Shown here: positions 36,258-45,776 of the stretch, piece by piece
Layout of the letters: each line of letters starts with the position of its first letter
Numbering within the stretch: position 1 is the first letter of the stretch
Assembly (NCBI GenBank): GCA_013373375.1
Contig: JABXHY010000057.1
Coordinates: forward strand, 1 to 64,000
DNA from: Gammaproteobacteria bacterium
Lineage (GTDB): Bacteria; Pseudomonadota; Gammaproteobacteria; Enterobacterales; Kangiellaceae
Direction: 5' to 3'
DNA length: 64,000 nucleotides
Made by a program: the position numbers and the translations under genes
Notes under the pieces: model-generated
The model's input: only the letters and a program-made list of their open reading frames with translations
The model's database searches: none
Told to the model about the DNA's origin: nothing

Positions 36258-38276
36258 ATGCGCTTTCAACTGTTATTACGAATATGTTGCATCGGGTTCG
36301 TAAGTCTACTTAGTGTTTACAATAACCTCTATGCAGAAAACACTATATGCCTTAAGGCTGGACAAAGCTTTTTTGGGAATGTCTCAAGTGAAAGCTTGAT
36401 GTTAGATAAAGACCCAATACAAAATAGCGACAGAAATTCTCCTATCTTTATCACTGAATTTTTGAGCCATGTAAAATTTGATAAAGAGATAGCCTTATCA
36501 GAAATTATTAGTGAAGATTTAAATTTTCAAAAAGTGGATAAAAAAGTACTGAATTATGGGTACAACAAAAATTTTTACTGGTTTAAAGTAAAGCTAGTTA
36601 ATACGTCGAACGAAGATGGGGAGTGGCTGTTGTCAACAGGGTTACGCTCCCCCGCATTACTGGATATTTATGAAATGGCAGAAGGGCAGTATCATAAAAT
36701 ATTCCAACATCGTTCAAATTATCACTATTCTCAGAGACCGATTGATCACCGTTATCTTTTTATTAAACTGCATCTAGACGCACATCAAGAAAAAACGATT
36801 TATATCCATCTGAAAAATACATTGGGTTTGAGAATGGTTCCCAAGATTTTCAGCCCGACAGATTTTTACAACCACTGGCGTGTAGACTATCTCTACATTG
36901 GAATTTTTCTTGCCTGTTTAGCAACTTTAATTGTTGTGAATTTAGCTCAATATATTGCAACACTGAAGCCTATTTATTTCGTTTACTCTAACTTAGTACT
37001 CTGGAGTGGTCTGTCAGTTACTCAGCACTCAGGATTGAACTTAAAGTTTTTATGGCCGAACCATCCTGAAGTTGATCAGTTGATGACCAGTATTATTACA
37101 GTTCCGAGTGCGATATTAATGATTCAGGTTATGAGAACTGCAATGCAACTTGGCAAGCATTCGCTTATTGTGGACAGAATTGCTTTGTTTTTTATGAGTC
37201 TTTGGGGATTGAGTATTCCATTAATGCTGATATTTGATTCTAATTTGATATTTTCGTGGCTAACTTTAAGTGTTCCTCCAACGGGGCTCATCCTATTAAC
37301 TGCGATTAGTGTAGTAAGCATTGTTAAGAGAATACAAAGTGCAGGGTTTTATTTTGTTGGTTGGGTTAGTTTTTACATAGCAATTTCCACTTTTAACTTG
37401 ATGCACAGCGGTATCGAAATCTTAACGAATGTTGAAAGCTCCGTTTATATTTATGGAGCTGGCGTCATGATTGAAGGGTTGTTATTGTTTTTAGCTCTTG
37501 CTCATCAAACGCGGATATTTCATAGAAATAATGCAAAGAATAGATTAAAAACCATTGAGTTATTGGAAGATAAGGTTGTTGATCTAAAGTTGATAGGTCA
37601 ACTAAATTCTGAAAAGCAGCAAGCTCAAAATGAAAATCGACAAAAGTCGTTACAATTTGCTTCGACCAGTCATGATATACATCAACCTCTGTCTGCGATT
37701 AGAACCTTTTTATCTGACTGGAAAAATACGAAAAATAATGAAGTCTTTCCCAACAAAGTGATTGAAGAGATCGAGTTAATAGAAGAAATGTTACGAGATA
37801 CTATATTGAATTCAAAAGATGAGATATCAAGACCGTTAGAACTTGTATCGTTAAATCGTTTATTCAATCAGCTGTTTACTCAAAATTATGAACAAGCAAG
37901 ACAAAATAAAATCCAGTTAAAGTTTGTTCCCACATCAATAAGTTTCTCTGGCTCAAAAATAATTATACTGAGGATTCTTGATAACTTAATAAAGAATGCA
38001 TTGAGAGTTACAAGTAATGGTAAAGTGATGTATGGCGTTCGAAGAGTGAATAATGCTATCGAGATTCAAGTTCTGGACAATGGTCCAGGAATTCACGCAT
38101 CTGATATCGATAGATTAACCAAGCCTTTTCAACAAGGTATAAATGAGGATGATAATGGCAGCCATGGATTGGGATTGAGTATAGTGTCTGCCTTATGTGA
38201 ACAACAAAACTATCATTTTTCAGTTACTTCCAAAATTGGTATTGGTTCCAAATTTAGCATTGCAATTACTCAATAA
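36258..38276 (+). CDS. 7TMR-DISM sensor histidine kinase
   Basis: 672 residues. Signal peptide (about 1-27), then a DISMED2-type periplasmic beta domain (about 55-195; NYGYNKNFYWFKVKL and a later TIYIHLKNT strand). A seven-helix 7TM-DISM region follows (about 210-420), then a coiled coil and a HisKA-like domain with TSHDIHQPLSAIRTFL (phospho-acceptor H472). The HATPase_c domain has DNLIKNALRVT, LDNGPGI and GSHGLGLSI. The extracellular domain of this type is thought to bind carbohydrates or other small ligands. The NarL-type regulator gene is convergent, its end 33 bases away, and is the obvious partner. Confidence 0.9.
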   Translation: MRFQLLLRICCIGFVSLLSVYNNLYAENTICLKAGQSFFGNVSSESLMLDKDPIQNSDRNSPIFITEFLSHVKFDKEIALSEIISEDLNFQKVDKKVLNYGYNKNFYWFKVKLVNTSNEDGEWLLSTGLRSPALLDIYEMAEGQYHKIFQHRSNYHYSQRPIDHRYLFIKLHLDAHQEKTIYIHLKNTLGLRMVPKIFSPTDFYNHWRVDYLYIGIFLACLATLIVVNLAQYIATLKPIYFVYSNLVLWSGLSVTQHSGLNLKFLWPNHPEVDQLMTSIITVPSAILMIQVMRTAMQLGKHSLIVDRIALFFMSLWGLSIPLMLIFDSNLIFSWLTLSVPPTGLILLTAISVVSIVKRIQSAGFYFVGWVSFYIAISTFNLMHSGIEILTNVESSVYIYGAGVMIEGLLLFLALAHQTRIFHRNNAKNRLKTIELLEDKVVDLKLIGQLNSEKQQAQNENRQKSLQFASTSHDIHQPLSAIRTFLSDWKNTKNNEVFPNKVIEEIELIEEMLRDTILNSKDEISRPLELVSLNRLFNQLFTQNYEQARQNKIQLKFVPTSISFSGSKIIILRILDNLIKNALRVTSNGKVMYGVRRVNNAIEIQVLDNGPGIHASDIDRLTKPFQQGINEDDNGSHGLGLSIVSALCEQQNYHFSVTSKIGIGSKFSIAITQ

Positions 38277-38309
38277 CTGAGTATTCACTAAGTCGTGCTT
38301 AATTTATAT

Positions 38310-38930
38310 TCAATAATCTAGCAATTTAAGTTCTTTGGCTTTTAAGATTAAAGCGGTTACATTGTTGACATCCAGTTTTCTCATTATATTCTTTCGATGA
38401 CTTTTTATCGTTTCAGGCGAAATATTTAGTTGAAAAGCGATGTCTTTTCTTGGCAGTCCCATTATGATCAAGTTAAGTATTTGTATTTCTCTTGGCGTTA
38501 AACAAATCGATGCCTCATCAAGGTAAGGTTCTACAAGTGGTGAAATATAACGTTGACCACTCATAACGGTCTCAATGGCTTTCATTAGTTCTTCGATAAT
38601 GCCTTCTTTTAGAAATAAACCATCGACCTCAGATTCATTTATTTGCTTTAAAGCGGAGGCTGAGTTTATTCCTGTGACCATGATAACTTTAATCTTTTTC
38701 ATGTCACTCTTTATGCGATTCGCTATCTCAAGTGTGTCCCCGTCAGATAATTTAAAATCCATTAATATTAAATCTGGCGCAGATTTCACTATAGTATCGT
38801 AGATCTGCATCAAATTATTTGCTTCCGCTGTAATCTCATGGCCAGCACTAATTAAATACTGCTTTAAACTTTGACGAACCAATAAATGATCCTCAATTAG
38901 TGCTATTTTAAGCTTTGTAAAATTTATCAT
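38310..38930 (-). CDS. NarL/FixJ-type response regulator
   Basis: 206 residues. Receiver domain (about 7-120) with the acidic pair E13/D14, phospho-acceptor D58 (LILMDFKLSDGD) and the conserved Lys in LFLKEG. A LuxR-type HTH follows (about 140-203; LTPREIQILNLIIMGLPRKD, SPETIKSHRKNIMRKL). Convergent with the 7TMR-DISM kinase gene, so the pair is probably a cognate two-component system despite opposite strands. Upstream it shares a divergent promoter region with the phosphoesterase gene, where a CCCCC-GGGGG dyad lies. GAGAAG before the ATG is the ribosome-binding site. Confidence 0.92.
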   Translation of the reverse strand: MINFTKLKIALIEDHLLVRQSLKQYLISAGHEITAEANNLMQIYDTIVKSAPDLILMDFKLSDGDTLEIANRIKSDMKKIKVIMVTGINSASALKQINESEVDGLFLKEGIIEELMKAIETVMSGQRYISPLVEPYLDEASICLTPREIQILNLIIMGLPRKDIAFQLNISPETIKSHRKNIMRKLDVNNVTALILKAKELKLLDY

Positions 38931-39103
38931 AAGCTTCTCTTGATTAAATTAATTAAAGTTCTCCGACAGTCAATTTAAGTCGGTTTTTATCTTTATTTAT
39001 TAAGTTTTTTTCGGTTGAGTTGTCTAAGTGAAGCCAATATATCAATGAACTTAATATTTCAAAAAATGATAAAAACAGAATAAAAGAATATTTTTCTAAA
39101 GTC

Positions 39104-39121
39104 ATCCCCCCAAAGGGGGAT
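39104..39121. promoter_or_regulatory. ATCCCCC-N4-GGGGGAT dyad in a divergent promoter region
   Basis: Perfect 7-bp inverted repeat around CAAA, striking in this AT-rich 307-base gap. It lies 117 bases before the phosphoesterase ATG and 174 before the response-regulator start. A palindrome of this size suits a dimeric LuxR-type HTH. That the adjacent regulator binds it is inference. Confidence 0.5.
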
Positions 39122-39237
39122 AAGCAGAAAAATCAAATTTCATTACACTTCAGCTTGCTTGTGCTACTCGGTCTTAGAGCAGTGCCTAAGCAACTCAAAT
39201 ATAAACTAATAATTAGTTCATCCAAAAGGTAAATACT

Positions 39238-40971
39238 ATGGTTACAACAAAAAATACAATTATTTTTATAGTAAAGAACGTATTTGTTCTTTTAACTTTA
39301 TTTCTTTCTATGTCTATTAGTGCTTCTAAAAAAGTAACATTTTTTGCTACTGCTGATCCTCAGTTTGGATATACGAATACTCAGGCTGATAATCGAGCAA
39401 AGGCTACTATGATAGATATTGCGAAATTAGCAGATAAATGCACGGATTGCGCAAAAGCCTATACGATTGCAGGTGATTTAACAATGGACGAACGATCGAA
39501 AAGCATTCAGTATTGTGGCGCTTACAAAAGTGCGAAGCAATATAATATACAGATATTAGATGGAGCTGGTAATCATGATGGTGTAAATTGGTCTCTGTTT
39601 GGTAATAAATGTAATTCTTTTAGTTCACTCGTTAATTTAACTGGCAATGAAAGCTTGTCTTTAAGAGGTTGGAAAATAGTAGATTACAAGAAGGAAGCAA
39701 TAGACGGTGGAGACTGTGAATTTATTGCGTCACCAAAATACTTCTGTAAAAATAAAGCGGCTTATTATTATACTGCTGTATTGGCGTCTCCTGGAGCAGA
39801 TAAGCCATCGGTTTATTTAGTTCAATTACATAATGTAATGATATCAGATAGCTCCGTTGGATATCTAAAAGATATACAAAGCAAACTCAATCTAGGACTA
39901 TTAGATAATACCGTTCCCATCTTAATCGTCGGGCACCAGTTTGGTCCACTATCAGATAGTCGTTATTCGATGAATCGATTCGAATTTCAAAATATTCTAA
40001 GTACGATGAATGTCGCTGCGATTCTACATGGTCATTATCACTGTCCAGGAGATCGAGACGATCACTGTGATTATACTGAAAATTTGCCTACCGATTTGAT
40101 TGATCATCCTGGCTTTGGTCAATATTGGAATTCACATGGAGCGAGAGTACCAGTCGTAAATGTGAATGCTGCTCGGAACAATATTTTTTGGAGCATTTCT
40201 GTTTCCCCTGATAATAATGAAATATCGTTTAAAAGATTCGACCGTCACTTCATTGGATCAATCGATAATTATACGAAGGGAACATTCAGCTCTTTGATGT
40301 CCCAAATGGCTCAATCTCAGCACGGCAGTAATACTCTTGTATTTAATCAACCTTATAAATCATCTGCAGCTTTAACTTGTAACTACACAAATTCTGCTAA
40401 GAGCTGTGTTCAGCAAATTATAGATGGAACTTTGATTCCTTCTGACCAGGGAAGGCGAGTATTTAGTGATGGTTTTTGGGGTGGTTGGGGAGCAATTAAA
40501 CGTTGCCCAAAAGGTGAGTTTGTTTTTGGGTATCGGCTACGAAGTGAGCAAGCTCAAGGCGATGGTGATGATACTGGCTTAAACGATATTGAATTATATT
40601 GTGGTAAAAACAATGATACTGGGAAGAAACGTATTTGGAGTAAGTATTTGACTTGGGGTTCGTTCGGCCAGCCAAGGTTTTGTTCTGGTACAAACAACCC
40701 GGTTGTTGGTTTTGATATAAAAATAGAGTCAAAACAAGGTGGTGATGCAGATGATACCGCTGCTAACGATATCGATCTCTACTGTAAAAACTCAGATATG
40801 ATTTCAGCTAATACCAATACAAATTGGGGCACCTGGTCAAAAGTATATCGTTGTCCGAATGATCAAGCTGTAACGGGTTTGATAACACGAGTAGAAGACA
40901 TTCAAGGCGATGGCGATGATACTGCTCTGAATGGGATTCGATTGGTTTGCGAGCCCTACAGTACAAATTAA
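39238..40971 (+). CDS. secreted calcineurin-like phosphoesterase with VMO-I-like C-terminal domain
   Basis: 577 residues. Signal peptide (about 1-29), then a metallophosphoesterase domain (about 33-350): D40 and Q42 in ATADPQF, GDLTMDE, GNHDG (N112, H113), VGHQFGP and HGHYH (H266, H268). The C-terminal region (about 410-577) has three repeats with a (W/F)G-x-W/F-x(2,6)-RC-P opening and a QG-x-(G/A)DDT-x-x-NDI-x-L-x-C ending. This matches the three-fold VMO-I (vitelline membrane outer layer protein I) beta-prism, known mostly from animals and a few bacteria. It is probably an exported phosphodiesterase or phosphatase with a sugar-binding module. Substrate unknown. Confidence 0.87.
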   Translation: MVTTKNTIIFIVKNVFVLLTLFLSMSISASKKVTFFATADPQFGYTNTQADNRAKATMIDIAKLADKCTDCAKAYTIAGDLTMDERSKSIQYCGAYKSAKQYNIQILDGAGNHDGVNWSLFGNKCNSFSSLVNLTGNESLSLRGWKIVDYKKEAIDGGDCEFIASPKYFCKNKAAYYYTAVLASPGADKPSVYLVQLHNVMISDSSVGYLKDIQSKLNLGLLDNTVPILIVGHQFGPLSDSRYSMNRFEFQNILSTMNVAAILHGHYHCPGDRDDHCDYTENLPTDLIDHPGFGQYWNSHGARVPVVNVNAARNNIFWSISVSPDNNEISFKRFDRHFIGSIDNYTKGTFSSLMSQMAQSQHGSNTLVFNQPYKSSAALTCNYTNSAKSCVQQIIDGTLIPSDQGRRVFSDGFWGGWGAIKRCPKGEFVFGYRLRSEQAQGDGDDTGLNDIELYCGKNNDTGKKRIWSKYLTWGSFGQPRFCSGTNNPVVGFDIKIESKQGGDADDTAANDIDLYCKNSDMISANTNTNWGTWSKVYRCPNDQAVTGLITRVEDIQGDGDDTALNGIRLVCEPYSTN

Positions 40972-41020
40972 TTCTAGTTTAGCTAGATCTTAACATTTGA
41001 ATGAATATTTGAGACAAAAG

Positions 41021-41065
41021 TTCCAAGCCTATTCTTTGCTCTTTGAACAATGAAGTGGCTTGGAA
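41021..41065. terminator. possible terminator between convergent genes
   Basis: Perfect 9-bp inverted repeat TTCCAAGCC / GGCTTGGAA with a 27-base loop, between the phosphoesterase stop and the end of the leftward gene. The long loop makes it weak. Confidence 0.35.
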
Positions 41066-41075
41066 GTAGGGAGGC

Positions 41076-41411
41076 TTAGAGGTTGGTTTTTGAAAAATAG
41101 CTGACCATCCAATCATAGAGCATCTGCTCTGATAACTCTTGATGGGAAATGTCCTCGTACTGATCACCAGGATCTTTATCCAAGAACGCGAACTGATAAC
41201 GTACGGTGTTGGGTGAGTCGTCATGCAGTAATAAAATGATTCTTCTTTTGGTGGAATGGCAATCAATCATAATCACATCGACATCATACCCAATGTCTCG
41301 CATTTTCCGACTCAATCCAACAACCGGATTAATATCTTGAAAGTCTTTTTGCACGCGCTGATGAGCAAGCTCAATTCGGTCGGACATTTCTTCAAGTTTG
41401 GATACAGTCAA
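41076..41411 (-). CDS. hypothetical protein
   Basis: 111 residues, soluble and acidic. An N-terminal helix (about 5-30), then a beta-rich block (YDVDVIMIDCHSTKRRIILL) and a C-terminal helix. I do not recognise the family. A strong GGAGGT lies four bases before a TTG at 41411, which I take as the start; the first ATG is eight codons further in and has no comparable site. It stands alone. Confidence 0.55.
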   Translation of the reverse strand: MTVSKLEEMSDRIELAHQRVQKDFQDINPVVGLSRKMRDIGYDVDVIMIDCHSTKRRIILLLHDDSPNTVRYQFAFLDKDPGDQYEDISHQELSEQMLYDWMVSYFSKTNL

Positions 41412-41657
41412 TTGACCTCCGGTATTATCGTGACTGATTGGTAATGTTTATATCTGGCAAAAATTAGATGAAGAGTGAGTATATCGAACTGGATGTAGAT
41501 TGTCATATGTCAACGGCATTGGATTCGACCGCCTACAGAGTCGTGCTGCTAGTTCGTTTCGATTATTAAAATAAATTTGGCTAGGTTAAAGAATAATATA
41601 GAGCATATTATTTCGTTAATTATCAAGTTTTTCTAACGTAAAGTGAAAGGTGTGGCG

Positions 41658-41668
41658 CTATACTTTAA
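41658..41668 (+). promoter_or_regulatory. possible sigma-S type -10 element
   Basis: CTATACTTTAA lies 30 bases before the ATG of the next gene and closely follows the known sigma-S extended -10 consensus (CTATACT). No clear -35 is seen, as is usual for such promoters. It would fit stationary-phase or stress expression. Confidence 0.45.
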
Positions 41669-41697
41669 GTGTTAATCACATAACCAAGGAGTTATCG

Positions 41698-42234
41698 ATG
41701 ATTCGTTTATATTTTTTGGTTCCAACAATCGAAAGTACCACTCAAATTATTAGTGAGTTAAAACAACTTAGTGTGGCTGAAGAACATATCCATATTGTAG
41801 GTAAAGATCATGATCGACTTGTGCTGGAACATCTGCCTGAAGCGGGTATGGCTGAAAAAACCGATCTTTTACCAGCTCTCAAACGAGGCTTGATTTACGG
41901 CGGCTCTACCGGACTGTTGGCAGGCATTGCTGCTGTCACTTTTCCTCCAGCTGGTTTGGTTTTAGGTGGAGCTGCGATTTTAGGAATGGGTGCTGCAGGT
42001 GCGGGTTTTGGTGCGTGGATTTCTGGCATGATTGGCATATCTGTAGAGGACAAAGGTGTAGCTCACTTTGAAAAGCAATTAGAACAAGGTGACTTTCTAA
42101 TGCTTGTTGATGTGGATAAGTATGACTTTGATGCAGTTGAATCAGCTATTAAATCGCATCATCCTGAAGCTACTGTTGAATGGGTCGATTTAAAAAGTCG
42201 AAGTGTTGAATACGCCGTTAGTTTTAAGCATTAA
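41698..42234 (+). CDS. DUF1269-like protein with glycine-rich membrane hairpin
   Basis: 178 residues. An N-terminal alpha/beta region begins MIRLYFLVPTIES. A Gly/Ala-rich hydrophobic hairpin follows (about 65-110; GGSTGLLAGIAAVTFPPAG, GAAGAGFGAWISGMIG), then a C-terminal ferredoxin-like half with the acidic FLMLVDVDKYDFDAVE. Similar proteins are annotated DUF1269 or general-stress type. The hairpin resembles those of glycine-zipper membrane proteins. I chose ATG 41698 because AAGGAG precedes it; the upstream start at 41650 has none. Confidence 0.7.
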   Translation: MIRLYFLVPTIESTTQIISELKQLSVAEEHIHIVGKDHDRLVLEHLPEAGMAEKTDLLPALKRGLIYGGSTGLLAGIAAVTFPPAGLVLGGAAILGMGAAGAGFGAWISGMIGISVEDKGVAHFEKQLEQGDFLMLVDVDKYDFDAVESAIKSHHPEATVEWVDLKSRSVEYAVSFKH

Positions 42235-42676
42235 AATTCGATTAAATTTTGATATACGGATAAATAAGTAGGGTTAGAATTCAGTTCTTCTTCTGGAAGG
42301 TATTCTATTGCTGAATCTTTAGCATCAAACAACTTGCCGCGCCTGGATCTCAATCATGCGAATAAGAGCTCTATGAAAGTGCTCGGATAATGTCTCGACG
42401 CTTAAGCTCTTGATGAAAGAAGGCATTTTAAGTTTATTTTCGCAACTGATTAGTTCAATTAATTATTTCAACTAACTGTACGAACGGATTATCCCAACTA
42501 ATCGTCTCAACAAATATTGCGATTAAACTCAACTCATGATAATTGAATACATACACATTAAAATTTAGCTCTTGCTGAGTTTAAAAGTTTTATATCTCAG
42601 TCTTTACCTAGATAAAACAAACAATCTGGCGTATCCCTAAAGGTAGGTTTAAATTTAAATCAACAGGGAGACAGTT
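42235..42676. other. intergenic region
   Basis: 442 bases, AT-rich, with scattered AACTAAT/AACTAACT words between 42449 and 42510 but no regular repeat. It must include the promoter of the CARDB gene. No gene seen. Confidence 0.3.
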
Positions 42677-43414
42677 ATGAATCGTTTAATCCTTATTCTT
42701 AGCAGTATTTTTATTTCTATTATTTCGTTTGCCGATCCTATTCAAGATTTATCAATGAATAACTACAAAGCGGGTTGGTATCCAAATTTCTACAAAGGTT
42801 ATGGACCAATGACATGTCCGCGAACCTGTAAGTATTGGGTAGGAACGGATGCAGAGCACGAGGCCAGTCAAGAGATAGACGGTCAATCTGAACGAGTGAA
42901 TGTATGCAAAATTACTCGTGATGAATCAATTATTCTTGAGCCGAAGAATGATCCAAAATCTCATTGGATTTATGGTGGGCAATACGACGACTATCCCGTT
43001 TGTTTTGCCAATTCTTTAGGTTACGGTCCAGTTCAATCTCGTTTATTTATGTGTGAATGTGTGGAGCCCCAAAAACCTTCAGGTTGCCCTAATCCAGATT
43101 TGGTTGTTTCGAAAATCCACGATCCTGTTTGGGATCATCCCAACGGAGTTTCCATAGTAAAAGTCGATATTACTAATATAGGTGGTAGTGCAGCAGGTGC
43201 GTTTGTCACTCGCTTGGTTGATCCTGGTACTGGCGCAGACGATTATGTGGCAGCAGGGGGATTAGGCGCAGGCATGACCACTACCAAAACATTTTATTTT
43301 AACTATTGGGTGTTTGATCCAGATGCAGAGCTTATTGCGATTACAGATGTAAAAGAAGAGGTCGATGAATGTAAAGAAGACAATAATAAGCTTCGTTATT
43401 TTAAAATGGGTTAA
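42677..43414 (+). CDS. secreted CARDB-domain protein
   Basis: 245 residues. Signal peptide (about 1-19). The first half has Trp/Tyr-rich and Cys-containing segments (MTCPRTCKYWVG, YPVCFANSLGYGPVQSRLFMC). The second half (about 135-243) is a CARDB-type Ig-like domain: PNPDLVVSKI opening, VDITNIGGSAAG in the middle and VDECKEDNNKLRY at the end. CARDB is a bacterial cell-adhesion-related fold. Function of the N-terminal part unknown. GGGAGAC ribosome-binding site; own terminator downstream. Confidence 0.75.
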   Translation: MNRLILILSSIFISIISFADPIQDLSMNNYKAGWYPNFYKGYGPMTCPRTCKYWVGTDAEHEASQEIDGQSERVNVCKITRDESIILEPKNDPKSHWIYGGQYDDYPVCFANSLGYGPVQSRLFMCECVEPQKPSGCPNPDLVVSKIHDPVWDHPNGVSIVKVDITNIGGSAAGAFVTRLVDPGTGADDYVAAGGLGAGMTTTKTFYFNYWVFDPDAELIAITDVKEEVDECKEDNNKLRYFKMG

Positions 43415-43457
43415 GGCTTAACAGTATTTATTCATAGTAAAATAAAGCAATAATGAT

Positions 43458-43489
43458 AAAAGCCTCTACAGTCATCTTTGGAGGCTTTT
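43458..43489 (+). terminator. Rho-independent terminator
   Basis: 9-bp stem AAAAGCCTC / GAGGCTTTT with a 14-base loop and T-rich tail (CTTTTCGGGTTTTATT), 43 bases after the CARDB stop codon. Confidence 0.75.
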
Positions 43490-43688
43490 CGGGTTTTATT
43501 GGATTCAATTTTTAATAACTAAGATAAACCAAGATGAGTACTATTTTTCTATAATATCCAATCATCACATTCTTAAGTTTAAAATATCCCAATTATTTGT
43601 AACTATTCACAATCTTTTAACATCACAACTTCGTAGGATTTTAACGCGCATACAACGCGACTAATTCCATTTCATAAAAGAGGTCTGT

Positions 43689-45776
43689 ATGTTTAAAAAA
43701 TTATCAGTGGTGCTGACTTTTGCGGCAAGTTTTTCAAGTACTGTAGCAATTTCAGCCACACCAGAACAACAAGCGGCGTTTCAGCCACTAAGCAACTCCA
43801 GGCAATACATACAACTGCCGAGTTATTCTGATGAGCAAAAACAGTTGATTGCTGATCAAGCAAAAAAACTGTTGAGTATTTATGTTAATCGAGAAAATAA
43901 GACATTGTTGTATGGCAACCAGCTGGACGTTGTTCCTCGCATTAATGCTATTCAACAAAATGCTGTGAATCTAAGTGACGAAGAGTTGCACAATGGTATT
44001 CAGACGATTTTTAAATCACAACGAGATTTACACCTTAATTACAGCTATCCGACACCATACTCTTGTTTCTTAGCCACTCAAGTGTTTTCTCTAACAGAGA
44101 TATATTCGCCAACAACAAGTCGTAAAGCAGTCATCAGCTCCTTTTTAGATTTCCTAATACCTTTGGCACCAGAAGTTGCTCAGCTGTCTATCGGAGATGA
44201 ATTAGTATCCATTAATGGTCGTTCTCTAACTGACGTGGTTAACAGTTTAGTGGATGAGGGTGCTGGTGCGAATAATTTTGGCAGTTTTAATCGAGCACTT
44301 GAAAAGATTTCGTTTCGTTCTTTTCGTGTTGATCGTTTACCGAATGAAAACAGTGCGACCTACCAATTTAAAAGAGCCAGTGATGGTTCTCTAATAACTG
44401 TCAATGTTCCATGGATTACCGTGGGCGATGCCGACTGTATTCGCTCTTCCGAAACATTACTTAATCGTCCGATGGCAAGTAATGGGTATAAGGAAGAATT
44501 TTTAACCCCATTTGGATTATCGTCTGATAAGTCTGAAGATTTGTATCAACAAGAGTTTAATAAATTGTATGGTCGTACGACCTCTCAAATGCTTCAGAAT
44601 GCCGGTGTTGTGTTAAACGATACGGTTGATACGACTATTCAATGGGCAATTATTAACAATCGATATGGCAGTTTCGGGTATTTATCATTAGCATCAATGG
44701 TGCCATCTACCGGTCCGATCGGCGGTGTTAAAGTTATCAGTGAGCTTTTGAGTAATCAGCTAGCGGATACCGATGGACTGATCGTTGACGTTCGTAATAA
44801 TGGCGGTGGTTTTGTTATTTATGCAGAAATTTTACCCCAATTATTTACAGGAAATACCATCGAGCCCTATGGCAGTCGAGCATTAAAGTCTGATATCAAT
44901 GAATTTATCTTTGTTGACTTACAAGCTGAGGGAGCGGAATGGCGTGATGCTTATTTAAATATTCTCGATACTGATAAAAAGTATACTCAGCCAATTAAAT
45001 TAACCACTCCCTACCTTGCCAATGATCTTGTTGGACAGTTGTATTTTAAACCTGTTGCAATGTTAACCAATGCAGCTTGCTATTCGGCTTGCGACTTAAT
45101 TGCTGGACTTATGCAAGATTTTACTGATACCACGTTATGGGGAGAGGATTTGCTGACGGGAGCTGGTGGTGCCAATGTGATTGGTTTTAATGATGCGCTT
45201 ATTGGTGCTTTTGAATTAGATCAGTTTCCACAGACAGGAATAAAGCCTCTACCCGGTGGACAAGACATGAGAGTGGCTTGGCGACAATCGATTCGAACAG
45301 GTGAAAGTGACAATCGTATCTTAGAAGATCTCGGTGTTCGAGTGGATCGACGTGCTCGACCGACGGTAAGTGACTTACAAGGAAAAACTCAATCGCAGTT
45401 TGATCGAATCGGTTCTGATTTGAAATATAGATCTTGGGATAAACAAAGTAAAATTGAATTTTTAGCGCCACAACAATTTAACGATTTCGCGTTTATCAAT
45501 CTAACAGGGACCATTTACTTTGGATATGAATTGATCGCCGACCCTACTCAACCTAATTCTATAGATATAAAAGTAACTAAGACTGATCGTGTTAATGTGT
45601 CCTTAAATGGTGTACAAATTTCTTCCGTTTACACATACGGTGGTGGTTCCTCTGGTAAAGAAGTTAGCATTCAATTACCGGATAATCTTCCCGCAGGCAA
45701 CAATTATTTGTTGCAACTTGAAGGTGTAACGTATGGCGATATCGTATGGCGAGCGAATCGATTAATTCGTAAGTAA
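43689..45776 (+). CDS. secreted S41-family peptidase
   Basis: 695 residues. Signal peptide (about 1-23), a helical N-terminal region (about 45-110), a PDZ-like insert (about 150-230; LSIGDELVSINGRSLTD), then the S41 tail-specific-protease core. GLIVDVRNNGGG is near 365-376. The nucleophile segment TNAACYSACDLIAGLMQDF aligns S466 with the catalytic Ser of CtpA/Prc enzymes, although the usual A/S neighbours are Cys/Tyr. A C-terminal beta domain (about 585-695) may bind substrate or surface. Secreted members degrade peptides or process periplasmic proteins. It stands alone, with AGAGG before the ATG. Confidence 0.82.
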   Translation: MFKKLSVVLTFAASFSSTVAISATPEQQAAFQPLSNSRQYIQLPSYSDEQKQLIADQAKKLLSIYVNRENKTLLYGNQLDVVPRINAIQQNAVNLSDEELHNGIQTIFKSQRDLHLNYSYPTPYSCFLATQVFSLTEIYSPTTSRKAVISSFLDFLIPLAPEVAQLSIGDELVSINGRSLTDVVNSLVDEGAGANNFGSFNRALEKISFRSFRVDRLPNENSATYQFKRASDGSLITVNVPWITVGDADCIRSSETLLNRPMASNGYKEEFLTPFGLSSDKSEDLYQQEFNKLYGRTTSQMLQNAGVVLNDTVDTTIQWAIINNRYGSFGYLSLASMVPSTGPIGGVKVISELLSNQLADTDGLIVDVRNNGGGFVIYAEILPQLFTGNTIEPYGSRALKSDINEFIFVDLQAEGAEWRDAYLNILDTDKKYTQPIKLTTPYLANDLVGQLYFKPVAMLTNAACYSACDLIAGLMQDFTDTTLWGEDLLTGAGGANVIGFNDALIGAFELDQFPQTGIKPLPGGQDMRVAWRQSIRTGESDNRILEDLGVRVDRRARPTVSDLQGKTQSQFDRIGSDLKYRSWDKQSKIEFLAPQQFNDFAFINLTGTIYFGYELIADPTQPNSIDIKVTKTDRVNVSLNGVQISSVYTYGGGSSGKEVSIQLPDNLPAGNNYLLQLEGVTYGDIVWRANRLIRK

